The notes beneath the pieces are model-generated. The model had not been told where the DNA came from, did no database searches, and worked only from the letters and a program-made list of their open reading frames with translations. 64,000 nt of DNA from UBA3210 sp002363635 (GTDB lineage Bacteria > Bacillota_I > Bacilli_A > RFN20 > CAG-449): contig CAMPBT010000001.1 of NCBI GenBank assembly GCA_946641515.1, positions 1 through 64,000 on the forward strand. Direction: 5' to 3'. Of the stretch, positions 9,029 through 18,775 are shown one piece after another. The position numbers and the translations under genes were made by a program. Every line of letters starts with the position of its first letter. Positions within the stretch are counted from its first letter, which is position 1.

Positions 9029-9058
9029 GTGACTATTTTATTAATGTTGCATTATAAT
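9029..9058 (+). promoter_or_regulatory. Promoter of the phosphoglucomutase-manA pair
   Basis: GTGACT at 9029-9034 and TATAAT at 9053-9058 are separated by 18 bases. The start codon is about 21 bases downstream. Confidence 0.5.
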
Positions 9059-9079
9059 TGATGTGTAGAGATAAATATT

Positions 9080-10804
9080 ATGGAATGGCTAGATAAATAT
9101 AATAAATGGAAAATTAATGCACTTGATGATGTTGATTTAATTAATGAATTAAACGCTATCAAAGATAATGAAAGTGAAATTGAAGATAGGTTTTATAAAG
9201 ACCTTTCTTTTGGTACTGGAGGACTTAGGGGATTAATAGGTGCAGGTACAAATCGTATCAACATTTATACTGTTAGAAAGATTACTCAGGGTCTTTCTAT
9301 TCATTTGTTAAATAAAACTAATAATCCTAAAGTATGTATTTCTTATGACTCTAGAATTAAATCTAAGTTATTCGCATGTGAAGCCGCAAGAGTATTAAGC
9401 GCGAATAATATTCACGTCTATTTAGTTAAAGAATTAATGCCAGTTCCTTTTGTTTCTTATACTACTAGAAAACTTAATTGCTCTGCGGGTATTATGATTA
9501 CCGCATCTCATAATCCTAGTAAATATAATGGCTATAAAGTTTATGGCAGTGATGGTAATCAAATTACTTTAGAAGATGCTCAAAGTATTTTAGAAAAGAT
9601 TAATGACATTGATTGTTTTATTGATGTAAATATTATGTCATTAGAAGATGGTTTTAATAATGGATTAGTAGAATATATTTCTGAAGATATTATTAATGCT
9701 TATGAAGAATCAACTTTATCTTTATCTATCATTGGTAGAGAAAAAATAAAAAATAGTAAGATTGTTTATACTCCTTTACATGGTTCTGGTTTAAGAATGG
9801 TAACTGATGTATTACGTAAAGATGGTTTTACGGATATTAATATAGTTAATGAACAATCGTTTCCTGATGGAAATTTTCCTACTGTAGATAAACCTAATCC
9901 AGAAGAACAAGAAGCTTTAAAATTAGGTGTAGAACTTGCAAAAAAGATTAATGCAGATTTAGTACTTGCAACTGACCCAGACTGTGATCGAGTAGGTATA
10001 GCAGTTAGAAAGAATAATGAATATATTCTTCCTAATGGTAATGAGATTGGTATTTTATTATTTGATTTTATTTGTAAGAACTTAATTAAGAATAATAAGA
10101 TGCCTAAGTCTCCTATTGTTTTTAAAACTATTGTTACTACTGAGATGTTATATGCTGTTGCAAAAAAATATGGAGTGCAAGTTATTGATACTTTAACTGG
10201 GTTTAAATTCTTAGGAGAACAAATCTGTTTATTAAAAGATAAAGGAGAAGAAGATAGGTATATCTTTGCAATGGAAGAAAGTTATGGTTATTTATCTTCT
10301 AAAGAAGTCTTTGATAAAGATGGAGTTAATGCTTGTTTATTAATTTGTGAAATGTATGAATATTATTCATCAAAGAATATTAATTTAATTGATCAATTAG
10401 AGAATTTATATAAAGAATTTGGATATTACCAAACTGAATTAAATTATTACGTCTTTGAAGGAGTTAAAGGCGATAAGATTATGAAGAATATTATGAAAGA
10501 ACTTCATAATCATAAATTAGAAAAATTATTACCTAGTAAAGTAGAGGAATATTACGATTATTTATCTTCTAAGATGACTAATTCTAATAATGAAGTTATT
10601 AAATTAACTTTACCTAAATCTGATGTTTTAAAATATGTGATGGAAGATAAAAATTCTTTTGTAATTCGTCCATCAGGAACAGAGCCTAAGATAAAGATTT
10701 ATTATACAGTTAGAGGAAATACTCGTGAAGAATGCAAAAAGTCTCTTAAAATGCTTAAAAACGTGCTTTCTAGCTATATTAATGAGTACTCAAAGGAGAA
10801 ATAA
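9080..10804 (+). CDS. pgcA: Phosphoglucomutase/phosphomannomutase
   Basis: A 574-residue alpha-D-phosphohexomutase that interconverts hexose 1- and 6-phosphates. All four family landmarks are present: the active-site serine loop TASHNPSKYNGYKVY, the metal-binding loop DPDCDRVG, the sugar-binding loop (EESYGYL after FAM), and the phosphate-binding loop RPSGTEPKIKIYY near the C-terminus. The length matches the PgcA type. The stop codon abuts the ATG of the ManA gene, with AAGGAG inside this gene's end, so the two are translationally coupled. It joins glucose released from maltodextrin to glycolysis or nucleotide-sugar synthesis. Confidence 0.93.
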   Translation: MEWLDKYNKWKINALDDVDLINELNAIKDNESEIEDRFYKDLSFGTGGLRGLIGAGTNRINIYTVRKITQGLSIHLLNKTNNPKVCISYDSRIKSKLFACEAARVLSANNIHVYLVKELMPVPFVSYTTRKLNCSAGIMITASHNPSKYNGYKVYGSDGNQITLEDAQSILEKINDIDCFIDVNIMSLEDGFNNGLVEYISEDIINAYEESTLSLSIIGREKIKNSKIVYTPLHGSGLRMVTDVLRKDGFTDINIVNEQSFPDGNFPTVDKPNPEEQEALKLGVELAKKINADLVLATDPDCDRVGIAVRKNNEYILPNGNEIGILLFDFICKNLIKNNKMPKSPIVFKTIVTTEMLYAVAKKYGVQVIDTLTGFKFLGEQICLLKDKGEEDRYIFAMEESYGYLSSKEVFDKDGVNACLLICEMYEYYSSKNINLIDQLENLYKEFGYYQTELNYYVFEGVKGDKIMKNIMKELHNHKLEKLLPSKVEEYYDYLSSKMTNSNNEVIKLTLPKSDVLKYVMEDKNSFVIRPSGTEPKIKIYYTVRGNTREECKKSLKMLKNVLSSYINEYSKEK

Positions 10805-11689
10805 ATGGAAAAGATTATATTTTTAGCACCTTTTTTCTCTTCTAGACCATGGCATGGAGATAAATTATCTCACATTTATTCTTGCCCAAGTGATACAGGA
10901 GAAGCGTGGATAGTTTCTGGAATTAAAGATAAAGCTTCTTTTGTTGTTAATGAAGGATTAACTTTAGATAAATATTTTGATATCCATAAAGGTGATTTAT
11001 TTGGTATGCCTAATGCTAAAGAATTTCCTTTGTTATTAAAAATCATTGATGCTTCTAGCGATTTATCAATTCAAGTTCATCCAGATAATGAATATGCGCG
11101 TATTAGACATAACGATAATGGTAAATTTGAATCTTGGTATTTTTTACCAGGGAATACCGCTAAAGAAGTTGTAGTAGGTACTACTTGTAAAAATAAAGAA
11201 GAGATGGAAAATGCTATTAAAGAAAATAGAGTAGAAAAAGTAATAAAAAAATCTCCTCTAAAAGAAGGGGATTATATGAATATAGTACCAGGTACAGTAC
11301 ATGCACTTAAAGGTGGTTCTTTAGTACTAGAAACTCAACAGCCTAGTGATATTACTTATCGACTATATGACTATAATAGAAAGCCTCTTAGAGAACTACA
11401 TATTGAAGATTCTTTGAATGTCATAGATTATAATTTAAATCCTGTAATTAGAGATTTTAGTAAAGATTCATATGATGAAAATAAATATTTCACTTTTGAT
11501 AAATTTGAAGTAAAAAATGAAGTGGTTAAATCTGCTAAAAAGTTTAATATCTTCTATATAATAGAAGGGAAAGGTACTATAAACGGTAAAGAAGTTAAAA
11601 AATATCAAAGTGGTATTGTGTTTACTTCTAAAGATAAAATTATTTTTAAAGGGAATATGATTTTAGCGCTTATAAACGCAAAAGGATAG
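10805..11689 (+). CDS. manA: Mannose-6-phosphate isomerase, class I
   Basis: A 294-residue zinc enzyme that interconverts mannose 6-phosphate and fructose 6-phosphate. The cupin zinc ligands are visible: Gln and His in SIQVHPDNEYA, a Glu in the following KFESWYFL segment, and a His in the VPGTVHALKGG strand. The opening FLAPFFSSRPWHGDKL is typical of the short Bacillus-type ManA. It is encoded immediately after the phosphohexomutase (TAA then ATG), so the two form one unit. The stop codon overlaps the terminator stem. Confidence 0.9.
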   Translation: MEKIIFLAPFFSSRPWHGDKLSHIYSCPSDTGEAWIVSGIKDKASFVVNEGLTLDKYFDIHKGDLFGMPNAKEFPLLLKIIDASSDLSIQVHPDNEYARIRHNDNGKFESWYFLPGNTAKEVVVGTTCKNKEEMENAIKENRVEKVIKKSPLKEGDYMNIVPGTVHALKGGSLVLETQQPSDITYRLYDYNRKPLRELHIEDSLNVIDYNLNPVIRDFSKDSYDENKYFTFDKFEVKNEVVKSAKKFNIFYIIEGKGTINGKEVKKYQSGIVFTSKDKIIFKGNMILALINAKG

Positions 11690-11709
11690 AATATATATTC
11701 TATTCTTTT
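11687..11709 (+). terminator. Terminator overlapping the manA stop codon
   Basis: The palindrome TAGAATATATATTCTA at 11687-11702 is followed by TTCTTTTTTT. Confidence 0.6.
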
Positions 11710-11715
11710 TTTGAA

Positions 11716-11753
11716 ATTAAAAAACTTGTTTGTTTATCTACACAAACAAGTTT
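11716..11753 (-). terminator. Terminator of the Nudix gene (reverse strand)
   Basis: AAACTTGTTTGT (11722-11733) is perfectly complementary to ACAAACAAGTTT (11742-11753). The A run to its left gives the U tract on the reverse transcript. Confidence 0.75.
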
Positions 11754-11760
11754 GATACTG

Positions 11761-12213
11761 CTATTTAATACTCTCAAAAAAATCTTTAAGAGGTGTTTTA
11801 TAGTTTGGAGATAATTCAGGTAAATTATCTTTGCTATACCAGGCTATATCTAAGACCTCTTCTTTTTGTAATTTAATATCTCCGTGGAATTTAGTTACTA
11901 CATAGAGAATATCAATAGGAGATACATGATCTCCGTTTGGATAAACATGATGATATTCTTTTCCAGAATAAATCTTAAATAGATGCATCTCATCTATTTC
12001 AATATTTAATTCTTCTTTTAGTTCTCTACGTAATGCTTCTTCAACGCTTTCGTCTACTTCTATCGCTCCTCCGTGATATCCCCAAAGATGGTTATCTACT
12101 CGTTGTTGTAATAATACTTCACCTTTATCGTTAGTAATGATTGCACATGCACATGGCATTATTAATGTGTATGAACTTCCTACTTTTTTTCTTAAATCGT
12201 TTATATATCCCAT
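11761..12213 (-). CDS. Nudix hydrolase
   Basis: A 150-residue protein with a Nudix box, GAIEVDESVEEALRRELKEE and then LNIEI, matching the pattern Gx5Ex7REUxEExGU except for Asn at the final Gly. These enzymes cleave nucleoside diphosphates linked to another group, using Mg bound by the box glutamates. Upstream are the beta strands CACAIITNDKGEVLLQQR and DNHLWGYHG. The substrate cannot be told from sequence. GAGGTAA precedes the ATG on the reverse strand. It is the only reverse-strand gene in the first 27 kb and separates two forward operons. Confidence 0.88.
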   Translation of the reverse strand: MGYINDLRKKVGSSYTLIMPCACAIITNDKGEVLLQQRVDNHLWGYHGGAIEVDESVEEALRRELKEELNIEIDEMHLFKIYSGKEYHHVYPNGDHVSPIDILYVVTKFHGDIKLQKEEVLDIAWYSKDNLPELSPNYKTPLKDFFESIK

Positions 12214-12684
12214 AATAATTACCTCAAAACCTAGTATAACACAAAAATATAAGAAAAAATGTAAGCAATGAAAATTATGAAAAAACTCAATTTTTTGAAA
12301 AAAAGAGAAAAGTTAATTTAAAACGTTACAAATGTAACATTTAAAAACCAAAAACATATAAATTCAATAAATGAATATTTATATATTATTATAATAAATT
12401 TTATTCAAATCCTTATTTATATAAAGAAAGATAAATAGAAAGAAAAAAATCATTCAATTTTAGTACTAAAAAAACTAAAAGCTTAAAATAGCTCAAAATT
12501 ACTAAAATTTTCATAAAATCAGAATCTACGTACAAAAATGCTTCTTTTGTTAAATTTAGAGAGAACATCTCTCACTTTATATATAAATATATAATTTTTT
12601 TGAGAGAAAAATTCGAACATAATACATTATTAGCACTTATAATGCAATATTTTTTTAAAAAAGACATAAAAAATTGCAAATTTT
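12214..12684. other. AT-rich intergenic region upstream of the starch locus
   Basis: No gene is supported in the 669 bases between the Nudix and starch genes. This part is extremely AT-rich. It contains the palindrome GTTACAAATGTAAC (12325-12338), nearly identical to the one at 3859-3872, and a TATAAT at 12638-12643 without a clear -35. Confidence 0.5.
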
Positions 12685-12697
12685 TGTAGCGCTTTCA
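12685..12697. promoter_or_regulatory. cre-like operator upstream of the starch promoter
   Basis: TGTAGCGCTTTCA reads TGAAAGCGCTACA on the other strand. It is one position short of the CcpA cre consensus TGWAANCGNTNWCA but keeps the AGCGCT core typical of LacI/CcpA-family operators. It ends 19 bases before the -35. Confidence 0.5.
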
Positions 12698-12716
12698 TTT
12701 TTTTTACTAAAGTGTG

Positions 12717-12745
12717 TTGACTTTTTGTTTTTTCAAAACTATTCT
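12717..12745 (+). promoter_or_regulatory. Promoter of the starch utilisation operon
   Basis: TTGACT (12717-12722) and TATTCT (12740-12745) are spaced by 17 bases. A second, weaker -10 (TATAAT, 12810-12815) lies just before the downstream operator. Confidence 0.65.
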
Positions 12746-12819
12746 ATTACATAGAAGGACAAAAAAAGTAAGGGGAAGACAAATAATAAAATTCATTGGT
12801 AATTTTATCTATAATAATT

Positions 12820-12833
12820 TGTTAGCGCTTACA
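12820..12833. promoter_or_regulatory. cre-type operator in the starch operon leader
   Basis: TGTTAGCGCTTACA. Its reverse complement, TGTAAGCGCTAACA, matches the CcpA cre consensus TGWAANCGNTNWCA at every position. It lies about 70 bases after the expected start from the 12717 promoter, where bound protein could block elongation, and right after the alternative -10 at 12810. Either CcpA or a local LacI-family maltose repressor could bind it; no regulator gene is in the window. Confidence 0.7.
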
Positions 12834-12882
12834 ATAACCTTCGATTTCATACTTTTTAGAATAAACGGGAGGATAAAAAATT

Positions 12883-13869
12883 ATGAAAAAGAATTTATTA
12901 GTTGCAGCATTAGCAATGGCAGCAGCAGTTGGCTGTGTTGGTTGTGGATCAAAATATGATGCAACAGTTAAAGCTGATCCAGAATATCAATGGTGTATTC
13001 ATGGTCCAGTAGTTTTAGCAGATGGTGAAACACAAAACGGTTGGAACGGCAAAGCTAAAGAACTTTATGAAGCTTCAAAAATGACTGCTACATCAGTTGA
13101 AGAAATCTCAAAAGTAAGTACAGAAGTTGCAGATGTTCTTGCTAAAAAGAATATCAAATACTTATATACAGAAGTTATTTGGGCAGGTATCAAAGATGCA
13201 GGCTGGTCAACAAACTTCAAAGGTACAGATGGCAAGATTTATAAAGCAAATGCCTCATATGCATTTAAGGCAGCTACATTATCATACGATGAAGCTGAAG
13301 AAGTTTATTCAGAACAACAATGGATTCATGATGCAAAAACAGCACATGTTGAATCATTAACACCTTCAACATATTTCTCACCTGTATGGCAAGAAGCAGC
13401 AGATGCAGATGGCTTCTCATGGGCATCAAACCCAGTTATTATTGGTGGTGCTGGTAAATATCAGATTGTTGTAGCTCAGTACACAGAAGTTTCTTCTGCT
13501 ACAGTTCCAGGCTATGGTGTTGCTGCAATTAAATTAGAAGATGCAGATAAAGAAAAAGCTTTAGCTTATGAAGAAGTTGTTAAATTTGTTCCAGCAGATC
13601 ATACATATGGCTTAATTGGTTCTGCTACATCAACAGGTTGGGATTCAGATACAGATATGGTTGCTTCAGCAGATGGCAAATCATGGTCAATTACAGCTCA
13701 ATTAACTGGTGGAAACGCAATTAAAGTTAGAGCAGATGATAAATGGGACTATTCTTGGGGCAATGATGAAGGCAAAGATATCACAATTGAAGAAGATGGT
13801 TCATATACAGTTACTATCACATTTGATAACGATGGTGTAGGTAAAGTTACAGTTGTAAAAGCTGCTTAA
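12883..13869 (+). CDS. Starch-binding-like surface lipoprotein
   Basis: A 328-residue lipoprotein with a signal peptide and Cys at about position 18 (AAAVGC). The N-terminal two thirds are not assigned to a family. The C-terminal segment (about 242-328) starts YGLIGSATSTGWDSD, continues with SWSITAQLTGGNAIKVRAD and WDYSWG, and ends in a beta strand. This is the pattern of SusE/SusF-like and related glycan-binding modules, in which aromatic residues stack on starch. It is first in the starch operon, with GGGAGGA before the ATG. It probably holds maltodextrin or starch at the cell surface for the amylase and pullulanase encoded next. Confidence 0.75.
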   Translation: MKKNLLVAALAMAAAVGCVGCGSKYDATVKADPEYQWCIHGPVVLADGETQNGWNGKAKELYEASKMTATSVEEISKVSTEVADVLAKKNIKYLYTEVIWAGIKDAGWSTNFKGTDGKIYKANASYAFKAATLSYDEAEEVYSEQQWIHDAKTAHVESLTPSTYFSPVWQEAADADGFSWASNPVIIGGAGKYQIVVAQYTEVSSATVPGYGVAAIKLEDADKEKALAYEEVVKFVPADHTYGLIGSATSTGWDSDTDMVASADGKSWSITAQLTGGNAIKVRADDKWDYSWGNDEGKDITIEEDGSYTVTITFDNDGVGKVTVVKAA

Positions 13870-13963
13870 TAATTATCCAATTATCAATTTAAATTAAGAA
13901 AAGTTTTTATGGGGACTCTATTATATGATGGAGCCCCCATTTACATATAAAGAGGAGAAAAAC

Positions 13964-15958
13964 ATGAAAAAGCAATTTATTCTTACAATGGCTTTAGGGT
14001 TAATGCTTTGTTCATGTGGCGGGGATAATACACCTGTATTTGAAGACTTTAATGATTCTTATGTGGAAAAACTTCCAGATAATGCTCAGGACGGATTAAC
14101 ATTTCATGCATTTAACTGGACTTTTAATCAAATAAAAGATAACCTTCCATATCTAGCAGAAGCTGGATTTAAGAATATTCTTACTATGCCTGTTCAACAA
14201 CCAAAGGGTGGCGGCTCTTCCTGGTGGGCATATTATCAACCATTAAGTTTTTCAATTGCAGATAATTCCGCTATTGGAACAAAAGACGAATTAAAAGCAT
14301 TATGCGATAGAGCAGAAGAATATAATATGGCAATTATGGTCGACGTAGTTGCTAATCATATGGCTAACATTAATGATAAAGAATTAGAAGCTGATGGAAC
14401 TCCAAAAGTTTCTCCTTCAGTAGAAGCTTATGAACCTGAACTTTATTCTAATAGAAATGCTTCAGGAGATGCTGCTACATTCCATCATAATCCAAATGCT
14501 ACAGGTAGCGGGGCAGAAACTCAGGTTTACCCATGGGGAAAACTTCCTGATTTAAATACTGCTAATCCTGTTGTTCAAGAAAGAGTATATTCTTTATTAA
14601 AAGAATGTATCGATGTAGGCGTTGATGGATTTAGATTTGATGCTGCTAAGCACATTGAAACTAGTGATGATCCAGAATATGCAAGTAACTTCTGGGAAAA
14701 TACACTTGATAAAGCAAGCACATATTACACAAATCTTACAGGTAAACAATTATATGCTTATGGGGAGATATTAAATTCTCCTGAAGGTAGAACTGTCGAT
14801 GTATACACTAAGCATATGGATATTACAGATGACGGATTTGCTACTCAATATAAAGGCGCTTGGGTAAGTAAAGATTCTTCAGGTAAGAAAAATGGCGGTG
14901 AAAAAATCGCATCCGCAACATATAAAACAGATGCAAGTAAACAAATTACTTGGGTCGAATCTCATGATGATTTCACCTCATCAGATTCTCACTTAAGTGA
15001 AAATAGAACTAATGCAATGTGGAGTGTTATTGCAGGTCGTAAAGACTTAGGTGGATTATACTTAGGTCGCCCTAATGATAGTTATTCAGTAGGTGTAATT
15101 GGTTCATACGCTTTTGATACTCCTGTAGTTAGAGTTGCAAACTCTTTCCACAACAGATTTGTTGGCTCTAAGGAATATCAATCTGGTGAAGGAGCACTTT
15201 ACGTTAACGAAAGAATTAATGATAAAGACCAAGGTGCTCTTGTCTTAAATGTTGATAAAATTGATTCAACACAAGAAATCACTGTAAAGTTACCTCATTT
15301 AGATGATGGTAATTATTACGATGCATTAACAGGTGAAAAAGTAGTTGTCTATAATCATTCTGCAAAGATTAAATTTGATAAAGTTGGAGTTTCTTTCTTA
15401 ACTAGAAAGAATGCTAAAGTTATCCCTTCTTATACTGTTTCTAAGAGAAGTGGTTCATTTGCATCTGATTTAGAAATTACAGTTACAGCTTCAAATTATG
15501 AAACTGCAACATATTCATTTAATGATGAAACTACAACTAAAGAATTAAGCTCATCTACAAAGATTTCATTAAAAGATCATGTTAAAGATGGAAAGGTTGT
15601 TTTAAATATTTCATTAAAGAATGGTGATTATGAAATTAAACGTTCATTCACTTATTCTAAAGTTGAACTATTACCAGGCGGATTTAATGTAATTAATATG
15701 AATCCAAAATACTTAACTGATTACGAACTCTATATGTGGAGTTGGGGTAATGACAATAAAGGTAAATGGAGTAAAGACTATACTGTTACAGATAATGGAA
15801 CAATTTTAGTTGATACTACTAACCTTAAAGGATTCTTATTCGGTATCTTTGAAAAAGGATATGAAATTAAAAATGTTAACGCATGGGATAGCGAAGTTAA
15901 GAAGCAGACATCAGACATAGTACTAGAAAATGGTTTCTATGATGCTTCTAACTTTTAA
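13964..15958 (+). CDS. Cell-surface alpha-amylase, GH13
   Basis: A 664-residue lipoprotein (LMLCSCGG lipobox at about residues 15-20) that cleaves internal alpha-1,4 bonds of starch. The four GH13 regions are present: VDVVANH (about 126-132), GFRFDAAKH with nucleophile Asp226, YAYGEI with acid/base Glu268, and ESHDD with Asp335. After the barrel come the usual C-terminal beta domain and a final segment (YELYMWSWGNDNKGKW and following) that resembles a carbohydrate-binding module. I chose ATG 13964, which has GAGGAGA upstream, over in-frame starts at 13925/13928 that would put 13 residues ahead of the signal peptide. It lies between the binding lipoprotein and pullulanase genes. Confidence 0.92.
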   Translation: MKKQFILTMALGLMLCSCGGDNTPVFEDFNDSYVEKLPDNAQDGLTFHAFNWTFNQIKDNLPYLAEAGFKNILTMPVQQPKGGGSSWWAYYQPLSFSIADNSAIGTKDELKALCDRAEEYNMAIMVDVVANHMANINDKELEADGTPKVSPSVEAYEPELYSNRNASGDAATFHHNPNATGSGAETQVYPWGKLPDLNTANPVVQERVYSLLKECIDVGVDGFRFDAAKHIETSDDPEYASNFWENTLDKASTYYTNLTGKQLYAYGEILNSPEGRTVDVYTKHMDITDDGFATQYKGAWVSKDSSGKKNGGEKIASATYKTDASKQITWVESHDDFTSSDSHLSENRTNAMWSVIAGRKDLGGLYLGRPNDSYSVGVIGSYAFDTPVVRVANSFHNRFVGSKEYQSGEGALYVNERINDKDQGALVLNVDKIDSTQEITVKLPHLDDGNYYDALTGEKVVVYNHSAKIKFDKVGVSFLTRKNAKVIPSYTVSKRSGSFASDLEITVTASNYETATYSFNDETTTKELSSSTKISLKDHVKDGKVVLNISLKNGDYEIKRSFTYSKVELLPGGFNVINMNPKYLTDYELYMWSWGNDNKGKWSKDYTVTDNGTILVDTTNLKGFLFGIFEKGYEIKNVNAWDSEVKKQTSDIVLENGFYDASNF

Positions 15959-15984
15959 TAAATAGAGGGAGATTTAAAACTAAT

Positions 15985-18774
15985 ATGAAAGCAAAAAAAT
16001 TATTAACATTAACTTTACTTCCTTTAATGATGCTTACTTCTTGTGGAAATAAGATTGATCCAGAATATGGTCCAGATGAAGAAGTTGCTACTTTAACAGC
16101 TCCTTCAAATGTTATCTCTAAATACAAACAGGGTAATGAAGATCATTTATCAAAAGCTGAATCCACTACAAAGTACGTTAGAATTCATTATAGAAGAAAA
16201 GACGATACAGAAAATAATAGAGCAGTCTACGAACCATGGAATATTTGGGGATGGGATATGACTAATGGCGGCAATGGTGACGCATATGACTTTACTCATT
16301 ACGATAATTATGGTGTTTATGTAGACTTAGATTTATCAGTCCTTGGTGGAGGAAAAACAGTTTCTACTGTTGGTTTCATCGTTAGAACTGATAATTGGGC
16401 AAAAGACCCTGATGGAGATAGATCAATTGAAGTTAATCCAACTTCTAAAGGTGGTATTCAAGATGTCTATGTCAAATCTAATGATTCAACAATTTTTGAC
16501 AGCGCAAATAACGCATTAAAATCAACTATCTCTTCAGTTATTATGGAATCATTTACTGAAGCTTCAGTATATTTCAAACCTATCACTAGTGGCTTTAAAG
16601 CATATCCAAAAAGACTTGGTGTTAAGGTTAATGATGTTGAATTAACATCTGGCTTCCATATGGGAGAATATGATGAATCAAAAAAGAAAGTTTCAGTTAC
16701 ATTTGATAAGCCAATTGATTTATCAGATAAAGTAGAAATTACATATAAGTTTGACTCAGAATGGGTTGCTTCATCTCCTTTAATGTGCACATCTTATTTT
16801 GATACAAACGAATTTAAGACTAATTTCTCATATACAGGAAATGATTTAGGTGCAACTTTTGATAATGTTGTTAGCCCTACAAAGACAACATTTAAAGTTT
16901 GGGCTCCTACATCAAAGAGCGTAAAACTTAAAGTCTATAATTCTGGTGATTACGTTAATGATAAAAACGCAACAGAATATGCAATGACTAAAGGTGAGAA
17001 GGGTGTTTACCAATATACAGTTAATGAAAACTTAGATGGTAAATACTACACTTATGAAGTTACTAACTCAAAAGGTACAAACGAAGTTGTTGACCCATAT
17101 GCAAAATCTGCTGGCGTAAACGGTAGACGTGGTATGGTCGTTAACTTCGATAAACTCAATAAAGATATTCCAGGTTGGAACCAAGATCAACGTTCAACAA
17201 GATATGGAAATAATAATGTTGATGCTTCTATCTATGAAATGCACGTTAGAGATATGACAATTAACCCTAATTCAGGGGTTGATGCTTCTAAACGTGGCAA
17301 ATTCTTAGGTATGGCTCAAGAAGGCACAACATATACAGAAAATGGTAAGACAGTTACAACTGGCTTAGACCATATCAAAGAACTTGGCGTTTCACACGTT
17401 CAAATTCAACCATTCTATGATTATTCTTCAGTTGATGAATCAAAAGATACTACAAAGATGTCTAACGATAATTATAACTGGGGTTATGATCCACAAAACT
17501 ACAATGTTCTTGAAGGTTCATATTCAACAAATGCTGAAGATGGATATGCAAGAATTAGAGAATTTAAGCAGATGGTCATGGCAATGCACAATGCTGATAT
17601 TAATATCAACATGGATGTAGTATATAACCATACTAGTGCATCTGAAAATTCAAATTTCAATTTACTCGTTCCATATTACTACTATAGAACTTATTCATCA
17701 GGTAGATTCTATAATGGTTCTGGATGTGGTAATGAAATTGCTTCTGATCGTTTTATGGTCAATAAGTTTATTAGAGAATCTACTAAGTTCTGGACAGAAG
17801 AATATCATTTATCTGGCTATAGATTCGACTTAATGGGCTTACTTGATAACCAAACAATGATCGATGTTTATAACGATAATAAAGCTATTGATCCAAACAT
17901 TATGGTTTATGGTGAACCATGGACTGGCGGATCATCAAAACTTAAACAAGGTACTGATGCATCTAAGTTAACTTCTCAACAAACAGTTCAATCATCATTA
18001 GCACAAGATTATTTCTCAGGTAAAAATGTTCTTGTCGGTGCATTTAATGATGTCATTAGAAATGCAGTTAGAGGCGACAATAACCCATCAAAAGGATTTG
18101 TTCAGGGATTATATCTTAATGCTAAAGATATCGAAGCTGGTGTACTTGGTACATTTAGTCAATCAGACAATAAGACAAAATCAATTAACCCTAATCAGGT
18201 AATTAATTATGTTGCATGTCACGATAACTATACTTTAGCAGACCAAATTAAACTTACTATGAAAGATAGCTATAGAGATTCAGCTTATACTCAAGCAGAA
18301 TCACTTGTCTTCTTATCTGAAGGCGTTCCATTCTTACAAGAAGGTGAAGAATTCTTAAGATCAAAGATGGCAGGATATGATGAAGCAAATAATAGCTATG
18401 AAAAAGTTCATAACTCATATAATGCTGGTGACTATGTTAACAACATGGATTATTCATTAAAGATTACTAATGAAGCAGTTAACGATAAATTCAAAGAATT
18501 AATTCAGTTTAGAAAAGATAATGCTGAATTTAGACTTGCAACTAGAGAAGCAATTAATAACGGCGTTAAAGTTGTTGAAGCAAAATCTGGTATTGTCTCA
18601 TATACAGTTGGCGACTTCTATGTCATCCATACTGCAAAGAATGCTTCATTTGATTTAGGAGATACTTCATACGATATTGTCTTTGCTAATAGTAGAGAAA
18701 ATTACTCAAAAGGTATTTCTGGTAATTTAGAACTTAACGCAAATGAAACAGTCGTTTTAAAGAAAGCAGCTTAA
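15985..18774 (+). CDS. pulA: Type I pullulanase, lipoprotein, CBM41-CBM48-GH13
   Basis: A 929-residue debranching enzyme that cleaves alpha-1,6 links of pullulan, amylopectin and limit dextrins. It has a lipobox (MLTSC). Residues ~42-150 carry a CBM41-like module (VRIHYRRKD, then WNIWGWD). Residues ~285-385 are a CBM48-like N-terminal domain (FDNVVSPTKTTFKVWAPTS). The catalytic part has the pullulanase signature YNWGYDP (near 497), DVVYNHT, GYRFDLMG with Asp615, YGEPW with Glu644 and CHDNYTL with Asp747. The usual three catalytic carboxylates are intact. A GAGGGAG ribosome binding site lies upstream. The stop codon overlaps the leader of the PH-like gene by one spacer base. Confidence 0.95.
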   Translation: MKAKKLLTLTLLPLMMLTSCGNKIDPEYGPDEEVATLTAPSNVISKYKQGNEDHLSKAESTTKYVRIHYRRKDDTENNRAVYEPWNIWGWDMTNGGNGDAYDFTHYDNYGVYVDLDLSVLGGGKTVSTVGFIVRTDNWAKDPDGDRSIEVNPTSKGGIQDVYVKSNDSTIFDSANNALKSTISSVIMESFTEASVYFKPITSGFKAYPKRLGVKVNDVELTSGFHMGEYDESKKKVSVTFDKPIDLSDKVEITYKFDSEWVASSPLMCTSYFDTNEFKTNFSYTGNDLGATFDNVVSPTKTTFKVWAPTSKSVKLKVYNSGDYVNDKNATEYAMTKGEKGVYQYTVNENLDGKYYTYEVTNSKGTNEVVDPYAKSAGVNGRRGMVVNFDKLNKDIPGWNQDQRSTRYGNNNVDASIYEMHVRDMTINPNSGVDASKRGKFLGMAQEGTTYTENGKTVTTGLDHIKELGVSHVQIQPFYDYSSVDESKDTTKMSNDNYNWGYDPQNYNVLEGSYSTNAEDGYARIREFKQMVMAMHNADININMDVVYNHTSASENSNFNLLVPYYYYRTYSSGRFYNGSGCGNEIASDRFMVNKFIRESTKFWTEEYHLSGYRFDLMGLLDNQTMIDVYNDNKAIDPNIMVYGEPWTGGSSKLKQGTDASKLTSQQTVQSSLAQDYFSGKNVLVGAFNDVIRNAVRGDNNPSKGFVQGLYLNAKDIEAGVLGTFSQSDNKTKSINPNQVINYVACHDNYTLADQIKLTMKDSYRDSAYTQAESLVFLSEGVPFLQEGEEFLRSKMAGYDEANNSYEKVHNSYNAGDYVNNMDYSLKITNEAVNDKFKELIQFRKDNAEFRLATREAINNGVKVVEAKSGIVSYTVGDFYVIHTAKNASFDLGDTSYDIVFANSRENYSKGISGNLELNANETVVLKKAA

Positions 18775-18775
18775 T

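Noticed and set aside
12714..12959. 81-codon forward frame before the starch lipoprotein
   Set aside because: It runs through the promoter and operators and overlaps the lipoprotein gene in another frame, with no ribosome binding site.
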